Assembly (NCBI GenBank): GCA_007127595.1
Contig: SKZA01000251.1
Location: forward strand, 1 to 5,891
Reading direction: 5' to 3'
DNA length: 5,891 bases
Source of the DNA: Kiritimatiellia bacterium
GTDB taxonomy: Bacteria > Verrucomicrobiota > Kiritimatiellia > SLAD01
A program made the translations under genes and the position numbers. Position 1 is the first letter of the stretch. Each line of letters begins with the position of its first letter. The notes under the pieces are model-generated. The model saw only the letters and a list, made by a program, of their open reading frames with translations. It searched no databases and had not been told where the DNA came from. Below are positions 1 through 5,891 of the stretch, in pieces.

Positions 1-972
1 CTCTTTCCTCCCGTGGTTACCGGTTCCGTTGTGCTGCTGATCGGCATGAGCCTCATTCGCGTCGGTATGCGCGATATGGCCGGCGGCGTCGGGGTCGATG
101 ATTTCGGCCATCCGCGCCATTTGTTGCTCGGCCTCTTCGTCCTGTTGACGATCATCCTGCTAAACCGGTTCGGACGCGGCTTCGTGACGACCATTTCCAT
201 CGCGCTGGGCTTGATGGCGGGCTATATCCTGGCCGCCCTGCTCGGTCGCGTGGACTTCAGCGCCGTGCGGGAAGCCGGCTGGTTCACGGCGCCCATGCCC
301 CTGCAATTCGGGCTTTCATTTGACGCGCTCTACTTGTTGCCCTGGCTCATCGCCTATTTCGTTACCACCATCGAATCCATCGGCGACATTACCGCCACCT
401 CACAAGTATCGCGTCAACCCGTAACCGGCCCGGAATTTCTCAAGCGCCTCAAGGGCGGCGTATTGGCCGACGGCTTCAACAGCATGCTCGCCGGCCTTTT
501 CAACGCCATGCCGAATACGACGTTTTCGCAGAACAATGGCGTCATCGGCTTGACCGGGGTGGCGGCGCGCCGCGTCGGTTTCGCGGTTGCGGTGTGGCTG
601 GTCCTGCTGGGTTTGTTGCCGAAGCTTGCCGCGCTCATCAGCGTCATGCCGAAACCCGTGCTCGGCGGCGCAACGGTGGTTATGTTCGCGATGGTCGCGG
701 TGGCGGGACTGCGTATCGCGTTTCGCGACGGACTCACCCTGCGCAACGAATTGATTCTCGCCGTCACCCTCGCCATGGGCATGGGCGTTACGCTGATGCC
801 GGAAGCCGTCGCGAACCTGCACTGGTACGACGGCGAGCGCGTCTTTGTTCTGCGCGCGCAGGAATCGATCCAGATCATTGCGCAATCGGGCCTCGCGGTC
901 GGCGCGATTACGGCGAGCGTACTGAACCTGATCTTTCCGGAGAAACCTGACGAGGAGGATCGACTTTCATAA
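1..972 (+). CDS. NCS2-family purine (xanthine/urate-type) permease, 5' end outside window
   Basis: An inner-membrane nucleobase:cation symporter-2 protein, likely importing a purine such as xanthine or urate with H+ or Na+. The frame is open from base 1 (first residues LFPPVVTG, a conserved NCS2 segment), so the start lies upstream; 323 residues are visible. Counting from the window edge, the family's functional residues are present: E125 and D129 in ESIGD, D157 in LADG, and Q177-N178 in the NCS2 signature QNNGVIGLTG. Their spacing equals that which I recall for E. coli XanQ (E272, D276, D304, Q324, N325), so roughly 147 N-terminal residues are missing. Hydrophobic segments recur throughout, for example at about 5-20, 41-55, 61-82, 108-124, 193-212, 222-240 and 291-312. 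The protein ends in a short acidic tail (EKPDEEDRLS) and the TAA is at 970-972. The family is certain; the exact substrate is inferred and cannot be fixed here. No functional tie to the next gene is evident. Confidence 0.95.
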   Translation, partial: LFPPVVTGSVVLLIGMSLIRVGMRDMAGGVGVDDFGHPRHLLLGLFVLLTIILLNRFGRGFVTTISIALGLMAGYILAALLGRVDFSAVREAGWFTAPMPLQFGLSFDALYLLPWLIAYFVTTIESIGDITATSQVSRQPVTGPEFLKRLKGGVLADGFNSMLAGLFNAMPNTTFSQNNGVIGLTGVAARRVGFAVAVWLVLLGLLPKLAALISVMPKPVLGGATVVMFAMVAVAGLRIAFRDGLTLRNELILAVTLAMGMGVTLMPEAVANLHWYDGERVFVLRAQESIQIIAQSGLAVGAITASVLNLIFPEKPDEEDRLS

Positions 973-1010
973 TGCGCTTATTTTCAAAATATTACAGCAC
1001 TTGGAACACC

Positions 1011-1022
1011 ATCGCATGCGAT
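1011..1022. repeat. perfect 12-bp palindrome ATCGCATGCGAT
   Basis: ATCGCATGCGAT is its own reverse complement. It lies four bases before the left arm of the larger inverted repeat at 1026-1069, in the gap between the permease and the propeller gene. It could be a small operator or chance; no regulator is recognised. Confidence 0.4.
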
Positions 1023-1025
1023 CCA

Positions 1026-1069
1026 AATGTCACATCTAATTTGACGATCGTCGGTTTAGATGTGACGTT
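1026..1069 (+). repeat. 44-base near-perfect inverted repeat (long hairpin) upstream of BNR gene
   Basis: The repeat is centred between 1047 and 1048. Arm GTCACATCTAA (1029-1039) pairs with TTAGATGTGAC (1056-1066), and the centre GACGATCGTC (1043-1052) is itself a perfect palindrome. Of 22 opposed positions, 18 are Watson-Crick, 3 are G-T and 1 is a mismatch (1040/1055). After a single mismatch (1025/1070), TCC at 1022-1024 can also pair with GGG at 1071-1073 (one pair being a wobble), reaching into the ribosome binding site of the next gene. No T-run follows on either strand, so a classical intrinsic terminator is unlikely. Possible roles are a leader hairpin affecting translation or mRNA stability, an operator, or one copy of a dispersed palindromic element. 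Confidence 0.85.
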
Positions 1070-1070
1070 C

Positions 1071-1079
1071 GGGAGAGGG
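1071..1079 (+). promoter_or_regulatory. ribosome binding site of the BNR-repeat gene (decides start)
   Basis: A purine run, GGGAGAGGG, ends 3 bases before ATG 1083; its GGAG core is 7 bases from that start. It supports ATG 1083 over the in-frame ATG 972, whose nearest purine run (GAGGAGGA, 952-959) is 12 bases away and lies inside the permease coding sequence. Its first three Gs can be drawn into the base of the hairpin at 1026-1069. Confidence 0.7.
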
Positions 1080-1082
1080 CAC

Positions 1083-2405
1083 ATGCTGCGATTCTTCTGC
1101 AAAAACATATGCCGGATGGCATGCCTTTCCGTACTGATGGCCTCCGCCTGTGCGGGAGAAGCGCCCATACAGTGGACCGCCCCCGTCGAGTTAGCCGAGG
1201 GCGAGGCGTATCGCGGCCCGTGGCGCATGAACGAATCCGTCTACCTCTTCGTCGACGATCCTACGGTTGCGATAACGGATCAGGAAGTCGTGGTCGCCGC
1301 ATGGGTGGATCATACGCAGCGCGACGTCGTCCTGCAGGTATACGACGCGGATGGGAACGCACAATTCGATGCTCCCGTAAACGTGTCCAACTCGCCCGAT
1401 GTATTTTCATGGCTGCCGCGCGTGGTTACGCGCGACGATGACGCACGCGAGATCTATGTCCTCTGGCAGGAGATCGTCTTCTCCGGCGGATCGCACGGCG
1501 GCGAAACGTTTTTCGCCCGCTCGCACGACGGCGGCGAAACGTTCAGTACGCCGATAAACCTCTCCAACACCATCGCCGGAGCGGGTAAAGGCCGGCTAAC
1601 GACGCATAGCTGGCACAATGGAAGTCTCGATCTGGCCATCGACACGGCAGGCCGCCTTTATACGGCATGGACCGAATACGAGGGCGCGCTCTGGTTCAGC
1701 CGTTCCGACGATCAGGGCGCAACCTTTACGGAACCGCTACATGTCGCCGGCGACGACCGGTTACCCGCGCGCGGTCCCGCATTGGCCGTCGGCCCCGACG
1801 ACGAGGTCTTCCTCGCGTGGACCGTCGGGGAGGATCAGAACGCGGACATTCATTTCGCGCGCTCGACCGATCGAGGTACCACCTTCAGCGAGCCGGTGCG
1901 TTTACATGAAGGAAGCGGTCACGCCGACGCGCCCAAACTGGCGCTGGACGGGAACGGAACTTTGCATCTGGTCTATGGCGAAAGTCGCGGCGGCCCGGAG
2001 ACCCGCTACCGCATTCGCTACACGCAGTCGCAGGATCACGGCGAAAGTTTTAGCGAACCTGTCACACTATCCGACCGAATCGGAGCCAATTTCCTGTCAT
2101 TGAGCGTGGACGGCGACGGCGGGGTTTATGTTATTTGGGAACGGTTTCCAACCCGTTCGCTCCGTTCACGTGGTTTGGGATACGCGGTGTCGCGCGATGG
2201 TGGAGCGACCTTTTCATCGCCCGACGTTGTCCCCGGCACGGACGATCCGGCGCTCGGCTTCAACGGCAGCCAGCAGGGCCTGCTGATGCGCAAACTGGCG
2301 GTAAACAGCGGGGGCGAAGTCGCCGTCGTGAACAGCACCTATCTCCAGGGCGAAAACAGCCATATCTGGTTGATCCGCGGCACACCCACACCCAGACCGG
2401 ACTGA
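1083..2405 (+). CDS. exported BNR/Asp-box (sialidase-like) beta-propeller protein
   Basis: A 440-residue protein probably acting in the periplasm or outside the cell. Residues 1-24 form a signal peptide: basic residues K7 and R11, then a hydrophobic core ACLSVLMASA. The sequence ASAC at 20-23 resembles a weak lipobox, so a lipoprotein anchored at C23 is possible; ordinary cleavage nearby is the alternative. Five Asp boxes (S-x-D-x-G-x-[TS]-F) start at residues 147 (SHDGGETF), 208 (SDDQGATF), 261 (STDRGTTF), 316 (SQDHGESF) and 370 (SRDGGATF). The regular 53-61 residue spacing is one per propeller blade, most followed by [ST]xP. Blades often contain a VYVIW- or VFLAW-like strand. I see no FRIP-type motif or other convincing sialidase active-site set, so enzymatic activity should not be assumed; a glycan- or protein-binding propeller is equally possible. 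ATG 1083 is chosen because the signal peptide begins there and a good ribosome binding site precedes it; starting at 972 would bury the signal peptide and translate the hairpin. Stop TGA 2403-2405. Confidence 0.85.
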   Translation: MLRFFCKNICRMACLSVLMASACAGEAPIQWTAPVELAEGEAYRGPWRMNESVYLFVDDPTVAITDQEVVVAAWVDHTQRDVVLQVYDADGNAQFDAPVNVSNSPDVFSWLPRVVTRDDDAREIYVLWQEIVFSGGSHGGETFFARSHDGGETFSTPINLSNTIAGAGKGRLTTHSWHNGSLDLAIDTAGRLYTAWTEYEGALWFSRSDDQGATFTEPLHVAGDDRLPARGPALAVGPDDEVFLAWTVGEDQNADIHFARSTDRGTTFSEPVRLHEGSGHADAPKLALDGNGTLHLVYGESRGGPETRYRIRYTQSQDHGESFSEPVTLSDRIGANFLSLSVDGDGGVYVIWERFPTRSLRSRGLGYAVSRDGGATFSSPDVVPGTDDPALGFNGSQQGLLMRKLAVNSGGEVAVVNSTYLQGENSHIWLIRGTPTPRPD

Positions 2406-2435
2406 TCGGGTGCGGCACATGCATACCTGACATCG

Positions 2436-2457
2436 GCCACCGCCTCACGGCGGCGGC
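2436..2457 (+). terminator. GC-rich hairpin 31 bases after the BNR gene, possible terminator
   Basis: A 9-position stem, GCCACCGCC with GGCGGCGGC (one A-C mismatch), closes a TCAC loop. It starts 31 bases after the TGA of the propeller gene, where a terminator would be expected. Only a short ATTT follows (2461-2464), so a classical U-tract is missing; it may act as a weak terminator or as a 3' stabiliser. Confidence 0.4.
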
Positions 2458-2474
2458 TACATTTCCAGTCCGTA

Positions 2475-2496
2475 GCCGCGCTGGTAACAGCGTGGC
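2475..2496 (+). terminator. second GC-rich hairpin, in tandem with the first
   Basis: GCCGCGCTG (2475-2483) pairs over 9 positions with CAGCGTGGC (2488-2496), one being a G-T wobble, closing a GTAA tetraloop of the stable GNRA type. No T-run follows. Its left arm can instead pair with the right arm of the preceding hairpin (GCGGCTAC 2453-2460 with GTAGCCGC 2472-2479), so the two hairpins and the alternative stem exclude each other. It may be part of a structured 3' end or leader. Confidence 0.4.
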
Positions 2497-2623
2497 GGCA
2501 ACTCCGAACCCGACTCGCGCCACTCGAACGAGCCCGCCCTCTCGCAAACGCCCCGCTCTACTTTTAAGGACTTGAAGACGCGGAACGTGTGGCTGTCATT
2601 CTTACAGCGCGTTGCTGATCTCA

Positions 2624-2679
2624 TTGAACCCGGCAAATCACATTACAATGCTTGACCATTCAACGCACTCCGATAGACT
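2624..2679 (+). promoter_or_regulatory. pntAA: candidate promoter region for the pnt operon
   Basis: Two sigma-70-like pairs can be drawn. TTGACC (2652-2657) and TAGACT (2674-2679) are 16 bases apart, matching consensus at 5/6 and 4/6, and would give a leader of about 30 bases before ATG 2718. TTGAAC (2624-2629) and TACAAT (2644-2649) match well but are only 14 bases apart, which is short. The region is AT-richer than its surroundings and is the only plausible promoter site in the gap. Assignment rests on motif similarity alone, and the host's promoter consensus is unknown. Confidence 0.35.
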
Positions 2680-2705
2680 GTCCGATTGAATTACGGGTCT
2701 TTATC

Positions 2706-2713
2706 AGGAAAGG
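2706..2713 (+). promoter_or_regulatory. pntAA: ribosome binding site of pntAA (decides start)
   Basis: AGGAAAGG ends 4 bases before ATG 2718, with AGGA 8 bases from it. It supports ATG 2718 over the in-frame TTG at 2652, which has no ribosome binding site and would add 22 residues with no family counterpart. Confidence 0.75.
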
Positions 2714-2717
2714 TGTT

Positions 2718-3872
2718 ATGCAAATCTTCATTCCTAAGGAAACGCACCCGAACGAACGCCGCATTGCGATGGTACCCGCCAGTGTCGACCGCCTCGTGAA
2801 GGCCGGCGCGGAAATCGTCATTGAATCCGGCTTGGGTGAATCCATCGGGCTCACCGATGAACATTACACAAAGGTCGGCGCGACGGTCGCTTCGGACCGG
2901 AACGGCGCACTCGGATCCGCCGACATGGTCCTGCGCCTCCGCAAACCGCCCCGCGAGGACATCGGCCGCCTGAAGCGCGGCGCCATTCTGGTCAGCCACC
3001 TCGACCCCTTTAACGAGCCCGACCTGATCAAATCCCTTGCCGAAGCCGGGATCAGCGCCCTGTCCATGGAAATGATTCCACGCTCCACCATTGCGCAAAA
3101 GATGGACGCCCTGAGTTCACAAGCCAATCTGGGCGGCTATGTCGCGGTTATCCTCGCGTGCGCGAACGCGCAAAAGATTCTACCGATGATGATGACGCCG
3201 TCCGGCACCATCTCACCCTCGCGCGTGTTTATCATCGGCGCCGGCGTGGCGGGCTTGCAAGCCATCGCCACAGCCCAGCGACTCGGCGCGCGTGTGGAGG
3301 CGTTTGATACGCGTCCGGCGGTCGCGGAACAGGTCACGTCGCTCGGCGCAAAATTCGTGAAGGTGGATCTTGGCGAAACCGGGGAGACAAAAGACGGTTA
3401 CGCGAAGGAACTGACGGAAGAACAGTTGCAGAAACAACGCGAAGCCATGGCCAAGGCGTGCGCGAACGCCGATGTGGTCGTCACCACCGCGCAGGTGTTC
3501 GGACGACGGGCGCCTCTGATCGTGACAAAGCAGATCATCGAGCAAATGCGACCCGGCAGCGTCATCGTCGATATGGCGGTCGAGTCGGGCGGCAACGTGG
3601 AAGGCTCGAAGCTGGACGAAAAAGTCACCGTCAACGGCGTCACGATCATTGGCTACGGCAATCTGCCGGGGCGCGTGCCGGCGGACGCCAGCGAGATGTA
3701 CGCCAACAATTTGACGAACCTGGTCGACCATTTCTGGGATCAGGAGCAGAAGACCTTCAACCTGAACCGCGAAGACGACATCATTCAAAGCGCCTTGTTG
3801 ACGTACGACGGCGAGGTCGTGAATGAAACCATTCGCAAAGCGCTGAATCTTGATACGGAGGCCTCATCATGA
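2718..3872 (+). CDS. pntAA: proton-translocating NAD(P) transhydrogenase, subunit alpha part 1 (domain I)
   Basis: The soluble, cytoplasmic NAD(H)-binding domain I of the membrane transhydrogenase (EC 7.1.1.1), which passes hydride between NAD(H) and the NADP(H) held by PntB. The product is 384 residues, the length I recall for Rhodospirillum rubrum PntAA. It opens with the family start MQIFIPKET, followed by NERRIAMVP. The RQD loop is intact: R122, Q127 and D130 in PRSTIAQKMDALSSQ, equivalent to R127, Q132 and D135 of R. rubrum. The Rossmann nucleotide loop is GAGVAG (174-179), with D197 (AFDTRP) at the end of the next strand to bind the NAD ribose. The mobile loop carries GYAKE with Y228. 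The C-terminal GNLPGRVPADAS and MYANNLTNL segments are typical of the family. Start ATG 2718 fits the family N-terminus and the ribosome binding site at 2706-2713. Stop TGA 3870-3872 overlaps the pntAB start as ATGA, so translation is probably coupled. Confidence 0.97.
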   Translation: MQIFIPKETHPNERRIAMVPASVDRLVKAGAEIVIESGLGESIGLTDEHYTKVGATVASDRNGALGSADMVLRLRKPPREDIGRLKRGAILVSHLDPFNEPDLIKSLAEAGISALSMEMIPRSTIAQKMDALSSQANLGGYVAVILACANAQKILPMMMTPSGTISPSRVFIIGAGVAGLQAIATAQRLGARVEAFDTRPAVAEQVTSLGAKFVKVDLGETGETKDGYAKELTEEQLQKQREAMAKACANADVVVTTAQVFGRRAPLIVTKQIIEQMRPGSVIVDMAVESGGNVEGSKLDEKVTVNGVTIIGYGNLPGRVPADASEMYANNLTNLVDHFWDQEQKTFNLNREDDIIQSALLTYDGEVVNETIRKALNLDTEASS

Positions 3873-4618
3873 CACGCATCACAAAATGTCTCGGCCTGCT
3901 GACGGCGATCGGCCTGATCGGCGCGGCATCCGACGGAATGGCAGGAGAGGCCGACAAATCGGCGCCCGCTGAACATCATATTTACCTGCACATCGTGCCG
4001 CCCAAGGAAGGCGAACCGGTCCGCGTCATTGTTGAGCCGCACGCGGAAGCGAAAAAGAAGGTGGAAGTGATCAAGGAAGCGCCTCCCAAGCCGGAACCTG
4101 TTGAAGAGGATCCGGTACCCATTGAGGAGGAAACGGAACTCGACAAGCTGATCGCGGAAGTGGCCGTTGTAAAGGAAGAACCGATTGAAGAGAAACCGGA
4201 CGTGGTGTTGGACGAGGTAGTCCCGCCGGTCGCCGTGGAAGAGGAAGAATCCGCCATCCTGCCGCCGCCCGTAACCGCGCCGCCTGTTGAGGAATCGATC
4301 GTTTTGACCGACGAGAAGTCGGGTCCCCCGATGGGCCTGTTGCTGTTCATCTTCGTATTGGCGATCTTTCTCGGGTTCGAACTGATCTCCAAAGTGCCAT
4401 CGCAATTGCACACCCCGTTGATGTCCGGATCCAACGCGATTTCCGGCATCACGATCGTCGGCGCGCTGGCCGCGGCCGGTCTCGGGATCGGCGGCGCGTT
4501 CGGAACATTTCTCGGAGCCCTGGCGGTGACCTTCGCCACGATCAACGTGGTCGGCGGTTATTTGGTCACCAACCGGATGCTCGCCATGTTTAAGAAGAAA
4601 GACGGAGGCCCACAGTAA
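3869..4618 (+). CDS. pntAB: NAD(P) transhydrogenase subunit alpha part 2 (PntAB) with signal peptide and acidic Pro/Glu-rich periplasmic extension
   Basis: Part of membrane domain II, which with PntB forms the proton channel. The C-terminal ~95 residues are standard PntAB: three membrane segments (about 155-173, 189-206, 211-233), the signature HTPLMSGSNAISGI (181-194), and an end NVVGGYLVTNRMLAMFKKK like that of E. coli PntA. Typical PntAB proteins are roughly 100-140 residues; this one is 249. Residues 1-25 are a signal peptide (T2, R3, K6, core LGLLTAIGLIGAA, likely cut after GMA). Residues 26-59 form a short module with EHHIYLHIVPP. Residues 60-150 are low-complexity: 23 Glu, 5 Asp, 15 Pro and 9 Lys. 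Three-helix PntAB is expected to have its N-terminus outside, so the signal peptide and extension fit a periplasmic location. The start is supported by GGAGG (3857-3861), 7 bases upstream, and the ATGA overlap with pntAA; between M24 and M155 there is no other Met. The family is certain; the function of the extension is unknown. Confidence 0.93.
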   Translation: MTRITKCLGLLTAIGLIGAASDGMAGEADKSAPAEHHIYLHIVPPKEGEPVRVIVEPHAEAKKKVEVIKEAPPKPEPVEEDPVPIEEETELDKLIAEVAVVKEEPIEEKPDVVLDEVVPPVAVEEEESAILPPPVTAPPVEESIVLTDEKSGPPMGLLLFIFVLAIFLGFELISKVPSQLHTPLMSGSNAISGITIVGALAAAGLGIGGAFGTFLGALAVTFATINVVGGYLVTNRMLAMFKKKDGGPQ

Positions 4619-4619
4619 G

Positions 4620-5891
<1,272 letters not shown>

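Larger units (their letters stand above)
2406..2717. other. 312-base intergenic region before the pnt operon
   Basis: No protein-coding gene, tRNA or rRNA is recognisable here. Small open frames crossing it are continuations of shadow frames of the propeller gene and have no convincing start or family resemblance. The first third holds two GC-rich hairpins (2436-2457, 2475-2496). A weak imperfect hairpin lies at 2584-2613 (inner stem GCTGT/ACAGC, outer AACG/CGTT). The last 95 bases are AT-richer and hold the promoter-like boxes and ribosome binding site of pntAA. The likely layout is the end of the propeller transcript followed by the pnt promoter. Confidence 0.6.

Noticed and set aside
400..885. 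Overlapping minus-strand open frames within the permease gene
   Set aside because: They are shadows in high-GC DNA: the products are Arg/His/Ala-rich without recognisable domains and lie entirely inside a well-conserved permease.
1029..1066. CRP-like site from the TCACA and TGTGA words in the inverted repeat
   Set aside because: The half-sites are in everted order (TCACA left, TGTGA right) and too far apart; a CRP site needs TGTGA-N6-TCACA.
972..1082. N-terminal extension of the propeller protein from the ATG overlapping the permease stop (TAATG)
   Set aside because: The added 37 residues would bury a clear signal peptide and consist largely of the translated inverted repeat; the same peptide pattern (LDVTFG) appears on both strands simply because the DNA is palindromic. 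ATG 1083 has a better-placed ribosome binding site.
1083..2405. Calling the propeller gene a true sialidase (nanH)
   Set aside because: Asp boxes occur in many non-enzymatic propellers, and no FRIP motif or convincing Arg triad with Tyr/Glu pair was found.
2135..2575. Open frame running from inside the propeller gene into the gap before pntAA
   Set aside because: It starts within another gene in a different frame, has an Arg/Pro/Thr-rich product with no family resemblance, and its gap portion consists of hairpin sequence.
2652..2717. Longer pntAA starting at TTG 2652
   Set aside because: There is no ribosome binding site, the added residues resemble nothing in the family, and MQIFIPKET at 2718 is the usual PntAA N-terminus.

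Overview
The window reads as about 60% GC bacterial DNA from a Gram-negative-type organism: two proteins carry Sec-type signal peptides, and there is a three-gene proton-translocating transhydrogenase. Nothing in it fixes the taxon. The split of the transhydrogenase alpha subunit into two genes (pntAA, pntAB) is seen in Rhodospirillum, Thermus and many non-enterobacterial phyla, and argues against an Escherichia-like host. All supported genes lie on the + strand.

Layout. (1) 1-972: the C-terminal two thirds or so of an NCS2-family xanthine/urate-type purine permease, cut by the left edge. (2) 973-1082: an AT-richer gap with a perfect 12-bp palindrome and, directly before the next ribosome binding site, a 44-base near-perfect inverted repeat. 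(3) 1083-2405: a secreted or lipid-anchored beta-propeller protein with five Asp-box (BNR, sialidase-type) repeats and no recognised substrate. (4) 2406-2717: a 312-base gap without a gene, holding two tandem GC-rich hairpins and candidate promoter boxes. (5) 2718-5891: pntAA, pntAB and pntB, the last cut by the right edge about 40 residues before its expected end. The pnt genes are tightly coupled (ATGA overlap, then a 1-base gap) and clearly form one operon.

How the genes work together. PntAA (NAD(H)-binding domain I), PntAB plus PntB (membrane domain II) and the C-terminal part of PntB (NADP(H)-binding domain III) form the membrane transhydrogenase that uses the proton gradient to drive hydride transfer from NADH to NADP+. 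The permease and the propeller protein have no evident functional link to it or to each other.

Most unusual point: PntAB is 249 residues, about twice its usual size. Its standard membrane domain is preceded by a signal peptide and some 125 residues of acidic, Pro/Glu/Val-rich sequence that should sit in the periplasm. In addition, both known alternative positions of the proton-channel histidine seem to be non-histidine (Ser in PntAB, Asn in PntB). The rest of the window is ordinary metabolic and transport content.
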